From a virus, in the IMG/VR virus record IMGVR_UViG_3300045117_000130, positions 1 to 23,743 of that record: a stretch of DNA of 23,743 nt, one strand, 5' to 3'. A program made the translations under genes and the position numbers. Under the pieces are notes generated by a model. It did not search any database. It saw only the letters and a list, made by a program, of their open reading frames with translations, and had not been told where the DNA came from. Shown here in pieces: positions 5,547-12,745 of this stretch (its first letter is position 1; every line of letters starts with the position of its first letter).

Positions 5547-5560
5547 AAGAACATTAACAA
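5547..5560 (+). repeat. 14-bp direct repeat, copy 1
   Basis: AAGAACATTAACAA occurs here and again at 5772-5785, in each case in the gap before a gene or RNA element. It may mark the ends of a duplicated or inserted small-gene cassette (the 5576 gene lies between the copies). Confidence 0.5.
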
Positions 5561-5575
5561 TTATGATTAGTAAAT

Positions 5576-5773
5576 ATGAAAATAATCTGTCCATTTTGTA
5601 ATAAAAAACTTCCACTTGAAGTAGAAAATATGCTTAATATAAGTCAGGATTGTCAAAGTTGTAATGCGGGTGGAGGCAGTATTAAATCAGTCATAATAAT
5701 AAATTGTCCTAATTGTAATAAAGAAATATATAGAAAAGAAGACTATAAAAATTTTAACTTTATGAAGTTATAA
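5576..5773 (+). CDS. Small double zinc-ribbon protein
   Basis: The 65-residue protein has three CxxC pairs: CPFC near residue 5, CQSC near 26-29, and CPNC near 44-47. This can form one or two zinc ribbons, as in small nucleic-acid-binding or adaptor proteins. It is flanked by the two copies of a 14-bp repeat. Specific function unknown. Confidence 0.6.
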   Translation: MKIICPFCNKKLPLEVENMLNISQDCQSCNAGGGSIKSVIIINCPNCNKEIYRKEDYKNFNFMKL

Positions 5774-5785
5774 GAACATTAACAA
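5772..5785 (+). repeat. 14-bp direct repeat, copy 2
   Basis: Second copy of AAGAACATTAACAA (first at 5547-5560). It runs into the first base of the structured RNA element that follows. Confidence 0.5.
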
Positions 5786-5870
5786 ATTGGGGATTGATGG
5801 GAGGGGGTTAACGCTCCTATAGTTCAGCGTTAATTAAACGATAAAAGCCCCCCCGCATGAGTTCCCAATT
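5785..5870 (+). ncRNA. Structured RNA element with nested stems
   Basis: The gap between two small genes holds three nested helices: an outer AATTGGGGA (5785-5793) with TTCCCAATT (5862-5870, one G-U), a middle GGGGG (5803-5807) with CCCCC (within 5848-5854), and an inner perfect 8-bp TTAACGCT (5808-5815) with AGCGTTAA (5826-5833). A 14-nt A-rich bulge sits on the 3' side between the middle and inner stems. There is no T-run after the outer stem, so it is not a standard terminator. The TTGGGG-type closing strand recalls the elements at 3801 and 23005. Confidence 0.6.
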
Positions 5871-5893
5871 ACAAGTTCATTAAAAAATTAACT

Positions 5894-6088
5894 ATGGTAG
5901 CTTTAGCAATTTCATATTGTCCTAATCACGAAGATAAGGAAGCCCATTATATGATTTGTGTTCCAGAAAATACTTGTTATATGGTTTGTGAAGAATGTGT
6001 AGATTGGTTAAAAAAGACTCATCAGTTAGTTATAGATTTTGATACTCCGAAGATAAGAAAAGCAATTAAAAGTTTACTTATAAAATGA
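5894..6088 (+). CDS. Small Cys/His zinc-binding protein
   Basis: The 64-residue protein carries CPNH (about 9-12), a central Cys pair, and CEEC (about 32-35), followed by a predicted helix. The arrangement suggests a treble-clef or B-box-like zinc site. It overlaps the following gene by 4 nt. No recognised family. Confidence 0.6.
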   Translation: MVALAISYCPNHEDKEAHYMICVPENTCYMVCEECVDWLKKTHQLVIDFDTPKIRKAIKSLLIK

Positions 6089-6510
6089 GAATGAGAAAGA
6101 TATCTAAATGGCGTTTAATAGCAAGACAAATAGCCTACGAAAGTATTAGAAATACTTTTTTAGAAGATTTACATAGTGGAATTAGTCCATCAACAAAAAC
6201 CGGCGATTATTCTGATGTGTTTGTTATTACTCCTTACGGAAAAATATCATGGAACGAGCAGGAACAAGAAACAATGATTGGGGGAAAATTAAAAAAAGGA
6301 AAATTTAAAGTCAGTAGGATATCTGATGAAGAAATGAGAAAACTAATGCTTGAGATTGAAGAAAACTTAAGATTAAGTCTTTGGTATTGGGTAGGAAGAG
6401 GAAAACACAAGGATAAAAAAATATTAGAAGCAGTAGAAAAAGCCCTTTTTGGTGAAGATGGTATAAGTTGGGATAATCCTAAACTTACCCTCCAAAAAAA
6501 ACATAAATGA
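6085..6510 (+). CDS. Phage hypothetical protein (141 aa)
   Basis: The product starts in an ATGA overlap (an alternative ATG lies two codons downstream). It consists of a basic helix (ARQIAYESIRNTFLEDLHSG), a mixed segment containing TGDYSDVFVITPYGKISWNE, and a terminal helical part with SDEEMRKLMLEIEENL. The style is that of conserved phage proteins of unknown role, and I cannot name a family. It is the last gene before the promoter at 6525. Confidence 0.65.
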   Translation: MRMRKISKWRLIARQIAYESIRNTFLEDLHSGISPSTKTGDYSDVFVITPYGKISWNEQEQETMIGGKLKKGKFKVSRISDEEMRKLMLEIEENLRLSLWYWVGRGKHKDKKILEAVEKALFGEDGISWDNPKLTLQKKHK

Positions 6511-6524
6511 AATACCTCTTGATC

Positions 6525-6553
6525 TTGACAAATTTTAAATTATTATTTATAAT
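6525..6553 (+). promoter_or_regulatory. Consensus sigma70 promoter
   Basis: Perfect TTGACA (6525-6530) and perfect TATAAT (6548-6553) with a 17-bp spacer, the strongest promoter in the window. The predicted start near 6560 leaves a leader of about 32 nt before the putative SSB gene. The leader is AT-rich with only a weak AGG. Confidence 0.85.
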
Positions 6554-6591
6554 TTAATTAAATTATATTATAAATTTAGGTCTAAAATATT

Positions 6592-7173
6592 ATGCCACTT
6601 ATAACAGATGAGCAAAAAATAAAACGACCCAGCGATTTTCTCAAACTTGAAGAGGAAAATATAGTAGTCCTCAAATCTAATGTTTATACAGTTTTAAGCC
6701 ATTGGCTCAATAATAAGAAATTGAGTGTTGGTTGTGATGGTAAAGAATGTAAATTGTGTCAAAACGGAAATAAAGTAAGGAATGAATATTATTATAGAGC
6801 TGTTGTAAATGATGAAGAAGGATTTTTAAGAATACCGGCATCAGCTTTTTATGATATGAATAGGCTTGAAACTGTCATTAAAAAGAAAGATGAAACAAAA
6901 GATAAAAGGCATTATCAATGGCTTATTCTAAAAGAAGGGGAAGGTCGTGATACAAGATATACTACTTCTAAAGATGAGTTAATTAAAATAAATGAAAAAG
7001 AATTAGAAGAAAATAACAAGAAACTTGAAAAAGTCATAATGGCTTATGAAAAAAAACTTAATGAAAAATATTTAGAAGCAGTAAAAGAATATAAAAATAA
7101 TGATGAAGCTATAGAAGAACCAAAAGAGATAGAGAATGAGGAAAATGTAAAACCTGAAGATATACCTTTTTAA
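6592..7173 (+). CDS. Putative single-stranded DNA-binding protein
   Basis: The 193-residue protein combines a beta-rich N-terminal region (about 1-110) with a putative zinc knuckle (CDGKECKLC, about 49-57), a long charged coiled-coil segment (about 125-165), and a highly acidic tail ending KPEDIPF. The tail matches the partner-docking ending of bacterial SSBs, and a Cys cluster inside an OB-type core recalls T4 gp32. Expression from the strongest promoter in the window fits a protein needed in stoichiometric amounts during replication. The OB fold is an inference; the tail is directly visible. Confidence 0.6.
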   Translation: MPLITDEQKIKRPSDFLKLEEENIVVLKSNVYTVLSHWLNNKKLSVGCDGKECKLCQNGNKVRNEYYYRAVVNDEEGFLRIPASAFYDMNRLETVIKKKDETKDKRHYQWLILKEGEGRDTRYTTSKDELIKINEKELEENNKKLEKVIMAYEKKLNEKYLEAVKEYKNNDEAIEEPKEIENEENVKPEDIPF

Positions 7174-7175
7174 AT

Positions 7176-7478
7176 ATGGAAGAAATAAAGAATATTTTAA
7201 AAGATAGAGTACAGAAAGTAAAGAAAAGCAATCTATCAACAAGACATCAAGTTGAAGCTGTTGAATTATGGGATTTTATAGGTAAGGAAAGTGATATAAA
7301 AATATTATTAAGACTTGCTAAAATCAATCTTAATATATTTTTAAAAGCTAAAAACCATTTACAAGCTATGTATAAAGATGGAATGAAAGTTAGAAATAAG
7401 TTTAGTTATTTTTTATGGCTTTATAAGTTTTACAATAAAAATGGATCAAATAACACCAACTCAAAAAAGAGCATTTGA
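7176..7478 (+). CDS. Hypothetical protein
   Basis: A 100-residue protein starting 2 nt after the SSB-like gene. It is mainly helical and basic, with a tryptophan/phenylalanine-rich C-terminal part (FSYFLWLYKFY). Its last 38 nt overlap the next gene in another frame. It reads like a small DNA-associated helical protein, but nothing specific can be named. Confidence 0.55.
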   Translation: MEEIKNILKDRVQKVKKSNLSTRHQVEAVELWDFIGKESDIKILLRLAKINLNIFLKAKNHLQAMYKDGMKVRNKFSYFLWLYKFYNKNGSNNTNSKKSI

Positions 7479-7998
7479 TTTATATACAAAAACGATAAGT
7501 TTAGTTAGTAGTCAAAAAGAGATAATGATTGATTTAATTGAAGTATTAAAAGAGATCAAAGAAAAGAAGTTATATAGATATTTAGGTGAAGGTGGATTTG
7601 ATACATGGAGTCAATTTTTAGCGGCTCCTGAAATAGATTTAGCAAAGCCAACTGTTGATGCTTATATTGATATTTATGAATATTATATTGGAACTTTAAA
7701 AATCAAAAGAGAAGAATTATTTAAAATTTCACTTAATAGACTTAACATTTTAAAAGGTAAAATCAAAAAAATAGAGTCAAAAAGTGAACAATTAGAGCTT
7801 ATAGAACAAGCTAAAAATCTTTCTTATTCTGATTTTTATACAGTAATGAGAGAGAAAAAATTAGTAGAAGAACCGGCTTTTCATATCACAAAGTGTGAAA
7901 AATGTAATAAATATGAAATTGAGTATCATCAAGATAAAATATGTATTTGTAAAGGAACAACAGCGATTTATACTAAACCACTTGAAATTGAAAGTTGA
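7441..7998 (+). CDS. Phage protein with helical core and C-terminal zinc ribbon
   Basis: The 185-residue product has a helical N-terminal region with a segment LYRYLGEGGFDTWSQFLAAP that resembles the start of phage proteins with a helix-turn-helix-type core, followed by helical repeats. The C-terminus has a zinc-ribbon-like CEKCNKYE...CIC motif (about 151-170). DNA binding is plausible, possibly replication or regulation. No firm family assignment. Confidence 0.55.
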   Translation: MDQITPTQKRAFDLYTKTISLVSSQKEIMIDLIEVLKEIKEKKLYRYLGEGGFDTWSQFLAAPEIDLAKPTVDAYIDIYEYYIGTLKIKREELFKISLNRLNILKGKIKKIESKSEQLELIEQAKNLSYSDFYTVMREKKLVEEPAFHITKCEKCNKYEIEYHQDKICICKGTTAIYTKPLEIES

Positions 7999-8016
7999 AA
8001 ATTATAAAATGAATTT

Positions 8017-8262
8017 ATGAACATATTTTTTACATATAAACATCTTCAAGATGAATTAAAAGCACAAGGATTGCCTTGGAGTAGGACTTATTTAACTATT
8101 CTTGAAAATATGGGTAAGATAAGTAAACCTAAAAATATTTTATATTTCCATAGGCAAAACATTACAGGTCATTTATCAAGTCGCGATATGAGGATTTTTA
8201 CTCTTGAAGATATACAAAAAATAGTTGATGAGGTAAAGGTTTATAAACAAAATTCAAAATAA
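8017..8262 (+). CDS. MerR-like winged-helix DNA-binding protein
   Basis: The 81-residue protein begins with a helix-turn-helix-like stretch (YKHLQDELKAQGLPWSRTYL) and ends with IFTLEDIQKIVDEV, the 'y...di..i' ending typical of MerR/excisionase-type winged helices. It lacks an effector domain. It could be a transcription factor or an excisionase-like architectural protein. The ATG at 8017 is used because an ATG nine bases upstream meets a stop at once. Confidence 0.55.
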   Translation: MNIFFTYKHLQDELKAQGLPWSRTYLTILENMGKISKPKNILYFHRQNITGHLSSRDMRIFTLEDIQKIVDEVKVYKQNSK

Positions 8263-8264
8263 AT

Positions 8265-8912
8265 ATGAGAAAAGATGCTTATAAACAAAATAATTGTAAA
8301 TTTTGTAATAAGCTATTTACTTCAGTAAGATACTATAAATTAAGAGGAAAAGATGAATATACAAAATATTGTTCTTTTAATTGTTATAAATTAGATAGTA
8401 AAGGAAAACGAAAAAGTAGTTTAGTACAATGGTATTGTAAAGTATGTAAAAAAGAAAAATTATTAACTTTTTATTATGCTTCAATTAGAAAATATTGTTC
8501 AAATAAATGTTCAATTAAAATTAATAAAGAAAAATTAAAAATCAAAAAATATCAAGATATTCTATGTAAAACATGTAGTAAATTAATAAGGCCATGGCAT
8601 AAATATTGTTCTCAAAAATGTTATCTTCGTAAAGGTAAAAATAATCCTAATTATATAGATGGTAGAACTCCAGAAAATCATAAAATAAGAAATTCATTAA
8701 AATATAAAATCTTTAGAAAAAAAGTCTTTGAAAGAGATAATTACACTTGTAAAATTTGTGGGGAAATAGGAGAAAAATTGAATGTTCATCATATCAAACC
8801 ATTTTCTTTATTCCCAGAATTAAGATTTAGCATTGATAATGGAATGACTTTATGTATAGATTGTCATAAAGAAACGGATAACTACTTGTTAAAACAGAAA
8901 AAAATATGTTAA
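8265..8912 (+). CDS. HNH endonuclease with N-terminal zinc fingers
   Basis: The 215-residue protein ends in a clear HNH domain: VFERDNYTCKICG (about 154-166), then VHHIKPF (the HH of the motif) and the closing N-x8-H with LCIDCHKE. Before it lie several CxxC / CSxxC zinc-finger-like pairs, as in free-standing phage homing endonucleases. It probably nicks or cuts DNA at a site in related phages lacking the gene. Very AT-rich and lysine-rich, it is inserted between the MerR-like and resolvase-like genes, which suggests independent acquisition. It could instead be a DNA-packaging HNH, but that would normally lie next to the terminase. Confidence 0.8.
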   Translation: MRKDAYKQNNCKFCNKLFTSVRYYKLRGKDEYTKYCSFNCYKLDSKGKRKSSLVQWYCKVCKKEKLLTFYYASIRKYCSNKCSIKINKEKLKIKKYQDILCKTCSKLIRPWHKYCSQKCYLRKGKNNPNYIDGRTPENHKIRNSLKYKIFRKKVFERDNYTCKICGEIGEKLNVHHIKPFSLFPELRFSIDNGMTLCIDCHKETDNYLLKQKKIC

Positions 8913-9325
8913 CTAAATCAAAAAAACAAAAAGGAAAATGGCTTGAAAAATTAGTGGCAAAAAAATTTAAAGAAATTACTCCTTATGTATATTCAAGAGC
9001 TGATAGTGGAAGTGGTAAATTCCATAAAGAAGATGTAACTTTGCCTGATAATTTACCTTTTTTTATAGAATGTAAAAATCAAGCAGAAATAAATATTAAA
9101 CAATGGTGGAAAGAAACTATTGATGGTTGTCCGGCTGGCAAATTTCCTATTCTTATTTATAAACAAAATTACCAAAGAGAACCTACGGTTGTTACTACTT
9201 TTTTTAATTTGCTTAGTTATATATCAAGAGTAAAAGAATTACCAGAAGATAATTCTTTACAGTTTTTAATACATTTAAACTTTACGGATTTTATAAATTT
9301 AATAAAAAGTAAAAATGAATCTTGA
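8906..9325 (+). CDS. Holliday-junction-resolvase-like PD-(D/E)XK nuclease
   Basis: The 139-residue protein follows the Hjc/VRR-like pattern: KGKWLEKLVAKKF (early Glu in a helix), SRADSGSGKFHKEDV (Asp of the motif), and FFIECKNQ (E-x-K), followed by a helix with WW (KQWWKET). Such enzymes resolve branched DNA during recombination and before packaging. It overlaps the HNH gene by 7 nt and the queE gene by 11 nt, so it is coupled to the modification operon. Confidence 0.65.
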   Translation: MLTKSKKQKGKWLEKLVAKKFKEITPYVYSRADSGSGKFHKEDVTLPDNLPFFIECKNQAEINIKQWWKETIDGCPAGKFPILIYKQNYQREPTVVTTFFNLLSYISRVKELPEDNSLQFLIHLNFTDFINLIKSKNES

Positions 9326-10154
9326 CAATTCATTACCAGAAGGAATAATAGAAACATTTGATCCAGAATTAAAAAGAGCTTATCAAGTTAATGACGAGAT
9401 ATCTGAAAGTTTAAAAGATTATAAAAAAATAGGATTAAGACAAGGATTTTTAAAAGTATCAGGCGATAGAGTTTTTTATACAATACAAGGCGAAGGGGTT
9501 ACAATGGGTTATCCGGCGGTATTTCTTCGGTTAAAGTTATGTAATCTTCGTTGTATTTGGTGTGATGCTTGGTACACATGGAATCCAAAGGCAAAAGAGT
9601 TTTGGCAAGAAGGAGAAGACTGGAACATTTTTTTTACTGCTCAAAAAATAAAACAAGCTTGGGATTGTCAAGATAATAAAATACAAAAAAGATTAGTTAT
9701 TACAGGTGGTGAGCCTCTTTTACAGAAACAAGAAATAGATAAATTGATTGATGAATTACAAGGTTGGAAAATAGAAATAGAAACAAATGGAACAATAGAA
9801 CCTACTTTAAAACAATTAAAATCGTGTCAATTCAACTGTAGTCCTAAATTAGCAAATAGTTTAAATGTAAAAGAAGTAAGAATTAGACCTAAAGTATTAA
9901 AGTTATTAAATACGCTTAATAATGCTTGGTTTAAATTTGTTGTTATGTCAAAAGAGGATGTTGAGGAAATTGAAAGAGATTTTATTAAACCTTATGAGCT
10001 TGATCCTAATAAAGTTATTTTAATGCCACAAGGCGTAAAAGAAGAAGAAATACAAGCTAATATGAAAAATGTTGTTGAGATTGCTAAGAAGAAAAGATAT
10101 AGGTTATTAGGACGACTTCATGTTGCTATTTGGGGAGCTAAAAGAAAAGTATGA
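9315..10154 (+). CDS. queE: 7-carboxy-7-deazaguanine synthase (QueE)
   Basis: A radical SAM enzyme that converts 6-carboxytetrahydropterin to 7-carboxy-7-deazaguanine. The 279-residue sequence shows FYTIQGEG (54-61), the iron-sulphur CxxxCxxC motif (Cys76, Cys80, Cys83), TGGEP (130-134), IEIETNGT (153-160), CSPKL (175-179), MPQG (237-240) and the C-terminal RLHVAIWG (267-274). All are QueE signatures. An N-terminal extension of about 50 residues (to VSGDRVF) is longer than in most bacterial QueE proteins. First gene of the deazaguanine cluster; overlaps folE by 4 nt. High confidence in the family. Confidence 0.93.
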   Translation: MNLDNSLPEGIIETFDPELKRAYQVNDEISESLKDYKKIGLRQGFLKVSGDRVFYTIQGEGVTMGYPAVFLRLKLCNLRCIWCDAWYTWNPKAKEFWQEGEDWNIFFTAQKIKQAWDCQDNKIQKRLVITGGEPLLQKQEIDKLIDELQGWKIEIETNGTIEPTLKQLKSCQFNCSPKLANSLNVKEVRIRPKVLKLLNTLNNAWFKFVVMSKEDVEEIERDFIKPYELDPNKVILMPQGVKEEEIQANMKNVVEIAKKKRYRLLGRLHVAIWGAKRKV

Positions 10155-10756
10155 AAAAAGGTCAAAATACACTTAATCAAATGAAAGAATTTTATAAACA
10201 TATTATTGCTTATAAAAAAATTGAAGCAGGTGTTAAAAAAATACTTGAAGGATTAAGAATAGATTGGCAAAATAATGACAATTTTAAAGAAACACCTAAA
10301 AGAGTAGCAAAAGCATTTATAGAATTTAATAATGGTTTATTTAGTGAATATGATAATGTAAAGATATTTAATAGTAGATATAAAGGGATCATCTTTTTTA
10401 AAGATATTAAATCAATCGGTTTATGCCCTCATCATTTATTACCTATTGAATATAGTATTATTTTTGCCTATATCCCTACAGGGAAAGTCTTAGGATTATC
10501 TAAAGTTCCGCGAGTGATTAAGAACTTATGTCAAAGACCTGTTTTACAAGAAGATTTGACAAACGACATAGTTGATTATTTTAAGAGAAAACTACATCCG
10601 TTAGGAATAGCTGTTGTAGTAAAAGGCGTTCATGGTTGTATGAAATATAGAGGTATAAAAGAATTAAGTGAAGTAAAGACAGCAGAGCTTTATGGTGATT
10701 TTATGAAAGAGCCAGAAGCTCGGAATGAATTTTATCAGTTAATAAAACAAGCATGA
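10151..10756 (+). CDS. folE: GTP cyclohydrolase I (FolE)
   Basis: Catalyses GTP to 7,8-dihydroneopterin triphosphate, the first step of both folate and 7-deazaguanine synthesis; here the context points to the latter. The 201-residue protein keeps all zinc and catalytic positions: CPHH (Cys92, His94, His95) and HGCMKYRG with Cys163. GLSKVPR (115-121) and QRPVLQEDLT (128-137) are standard for the family. The size fits the usual homodecameric type IA enzyme. It overlaps both neighbours by 4 nt. Supplying its own FolE lets the phage raise precursor flux. Confidence 0.93.
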   Translation: MKKGQNTLNQMKEFYKHIIAYKKIEAGVKKILEGLRIDWQNNDNFKETPKRVAKAFIEFNNGLFSEYDNVKIFNSRYKGIIFFKDIKSIGLCPHHLLPIEYSIIFAYIPTGKVLGLSKVPRVIKNLCQRPVLQEDLTNDIVDYFKRKLHPLGIAVVVKGVHGCMKYRGIKELSEVKTAELYGDFMKEPEARNEFYQLIKQA

Positions 10757-11481
10757 AAATAACAACTATTCTATCTGGTGGTATGGATTCTGCTACTCTT
10801 TTATATTATGCTTTTTCTAAAACTATTAATAGAAATGATTTAAAAGTATTATCTTTTAACTATGGTCAAAAACATAAAAAAGAATTAGATTGTTCAATTA
10901 AACTAACTAAAAATTTAAAAGTAGAACATAAGATTGTTGATATATCAAATATAAGAGATTTAATTTCAGCTTCAGCTTTAACAAGTGATAAAGAAATACC
11001 TGAAGGTCATTATGCTAAAGAGAATATGAAATTAACTGTTGTTCCAAACCGTAATGCTATTATGCTTTCAATAGCTTATGGTTACGCAATAACAAATAAA
11101 TCAGATGTTTTATATTACGGTGCTCATGCCGGCGATCATTTTATATATCCTGATTGTCGGATTGAATTTGTTAAAGCATTAGATACAGCTTTTTATATTG
11201 GAAATTTAGGATTTTCTACCATTGATTTAATTGCTCCTTTTAGTAAAAAAAGTAAAGTTGATATAGTTAAATTAGGATTGAAATTAAATATTCCTTATGA
11301 GGATACTTGGAGTTGTTATAAAGGAGAAGATAGACCTTGTTTAAAATGCGGAACTTGTATAGAACGAACAGAAGCCTTTTATATTAATAATTGTAATGAT
11401 CCGTTACTGACTATAAAAGAATGGCAACAAGCGATTAAAAATTATAGGGAATTTAAAAAAGAATATGAGCAAAACAAATAA
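10753..11481 (+). CDS. queC: 7-cyano-7-deazaguanine synthase (QueC)
   Basis: Converts 7-carboxy-7-deazaguanine to preQ0 using ATP and ammonia. The PP-loop is SGGMDSA (8-14); VVPNRNAIM (97-104) and the C-terminal zinc site CYKGEDRPCLKCGTC (Cys188, 196, 199, 202) are both intact. It has no fused amidotransferase domain, so it is ordinary QueC rather than the Gat-QueC that makes archaeosine-type dG+ in some phages. Length (242) is near the family norm. It overlaps folE by 4 nt and queF by 17 nt. Confidence 0.94.
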   Translation: MKITTILSGGMDSATLLYYAFSKTINRNDLKVLSFNYGQKHKKELDCSIKLTKNLKVEHKIVDISNIRDLISASALTSDKEIPEGHYAKENMKLTVVPNRNAIMLSIAYGYAITNKSDVLYYGAHAGDHFIYPDCRIEFVKALDTAFYIGNLGFSTIDLIAPFSKKSKVDIVKLGLKLNIPYEDTWSCYKGEDRPCLKCGTCIERTEAFYINNCNDPLLTIKEWQQAIKNYREFKKEYEQNK

Positions 11482-11932
11482 ATATGGTCAGCAAGAAGTA
11501 AATAAATTTGCTAATCCTGATAATTGGGAAATTTGGGATGCTCCGGAAGGATTTGAAGTAATTTATCAAACATTTCCTGAATTTACCTGTCTTTGTCCAC
11601 GATCAAGTTATCCTGATTTTGCTACTATTCATTTAATAACTATTCCTTATAAGAAAGTAATTGAATTAAAATGTCTTAAATTATGGTTAAATTCATATAG
11701 AAATAAAGGAATTAGCCACGAAAACGCAACTTATGAAATTATTGAAACATTAGGAAAAAAACTTAATTTGCTTTATGGATTTATTTTAATGGAATATACG
11801 GCAAGAGGTAATTTACATACTATTCCAATGAGAGAATATAAGAGTAACATAGACGATTTTAGTACAATTATTTCAGAAGCCATAAAAGTAAAAGATTTAG
11901 TTATTAAAAAAGTAATAAATAGAATAAAATGA
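11465..11932 (+). CDS. queF: NADPH-dependent preQ0 reductase (QueF)
   Basis: Reduces the nitrile of preQ0 to the aminomethyl of preQ1. The 155-residue unimodular protein has the catalytic Cys44 (in LCPRSSYPD) and Asp51, the His85-Glu86 pair (SHEN) involved in substrate binding, and ELKCLKLW (67-74), which matches the NADPH-binding QueF motif E(S/L)K(S/A)xK(L/Y)(Y/F/W) except for Cys70 in the small-residue position. Presence of this motif argues for a true reductase and against a QueF-like amidinotransferase. It implies that preQ1, not preQ0, is the final base. It ends immediately before the dpdA start. Confidence 0.88.
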   Translation: MSKTNKYGQQEVNKFANPDNWEIWDAPEGFEVIYQTFPEFTCLCPRSSYPDFATIHLITIPYKKVIELKCLKLWLNSYRNKGISHENATYEIIETLGKKLNLLYGFILMEYTARGNLHTIPMREYKSNIDDFSTIISEAIKVKDLVIKKVINRIK

Positions 11933-12739
11933 ATGTATATCTATTTTTCAACAACAGGCTTAGAATATGGTTTAAAAGAAGCGATTATAGAAATGAAAAT
12001 AAAGAATTTACTTTTTAGTTATTACTATAGAAATAATTTTGATAAGTGGTTTGATTTAATAAAGCAACTTGATAAACCGAATGTAATAATAGATAGTGGA
12101 GCTTTTTCGGCTTGGACTTTAAAAAAAGAAATTGATAGACAAAGTTATTTAGATTTTATATATGAAGTTAAACGAAGATATCAAAAGTATTGTAATAATA
12201 TTTATTTTGTTAATCTTGATTCTATTCCTGGCGAGTTTGGTCGTAAGCCAACAATTAGCGAGATAGAAAATAGTGCTAAAAAAGGATTAGATAATTTTTT
12301 ATGGTTTAGAAGTAAGAAAATAGAAACAATACATGTTTATCATCAGCATGAAAGAATAGAATGGTTAAAAAAGATAATGACTATGTCAAACTATATCGGA
12401 ATATCACCAGCTAACGACTTAACAACAAAACAAAGAATGCCATGGCTTTGTAGATGTTTTTATTTAGTGAGGAATAAAGTTAAGACGCATTGCTTTGGTG
12501 GAACATCAAAAGACATTTTATATAACGTGCCTTTTTATAGTGCTGATAGTAGTAGTTATGCTATGGTGCCAAGGCGGTTTACTCCAAGATTTAATGGATT
12601 AAAGTTAAATAAAGATATAAAAGTAAAAAAAGTTATACCTTTAGTTAAAAAGAAGATTAAAGAAGAAATAGCAAGATTGACTAATATTGAAAGAGAGGCA
12701 ACTAAATTATGGTCTTTAAGAGGTATAAATTATTCATAA
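11933..12739 (+). CDS. dpdA: DpdA-like DNA guanine transglycosylase
   Basis: DpdA proteins are relatives of tRNA-guanine transglycosylase that exchange guanine in DNA for a 7-deazaguanine. The 268-residue product has IIDSGAFSAW (52-61, with the first active-site Asp54), NLD (94-96), YIGISP (154-159), THCFG (185-189) and FYSADSSSY (201-209, second candidate catalytic Asp204). These match the phage DpdA pattern. It lacks the long N-terminal part of the large bacterial DpdA and the RNA-binding PUA domain. Directly preceded by queF, so preQ1 is the likely substrate. The C-terminal 50 residues are lysine-rich, suited to DNA binding. Confidence 0.85.
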   Translation: MYIYFSTTGLEYGLKEAIIEMKIKNLLFSYYYRNNFDKWFDLIKQLDKPNVIIDSGAFSAWTLKKEIDRQSYLDFIYEVKRRYQKYCNNIYFVNLDSIPGEFGRKPTISEIENSAKKGLDNFLWFRSKKIETIHVYHQHERIEWLKKIMTMSNYIGISPANDLTTKQRMPWLCRCFYLVRNKVKTHCFGGTSKDILYNVPFYSADSSSYAMVPRRFTPRFNGLKLNKDIKVKKVIPLVKKKIKEEIARLTNIEREATKLWSLRGINYS

Positions 12740-12745
12740 GGCATT

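Noticed and set aside
9200-9320. preQ1 or other riboswitch controlling the queuosine-type genes
   Set aside because: The queE gene overlaps its upstream neighbour by 11 nt and there is no leader in which a riboswitch could sit; no preQ1 aptamer pattern was found.
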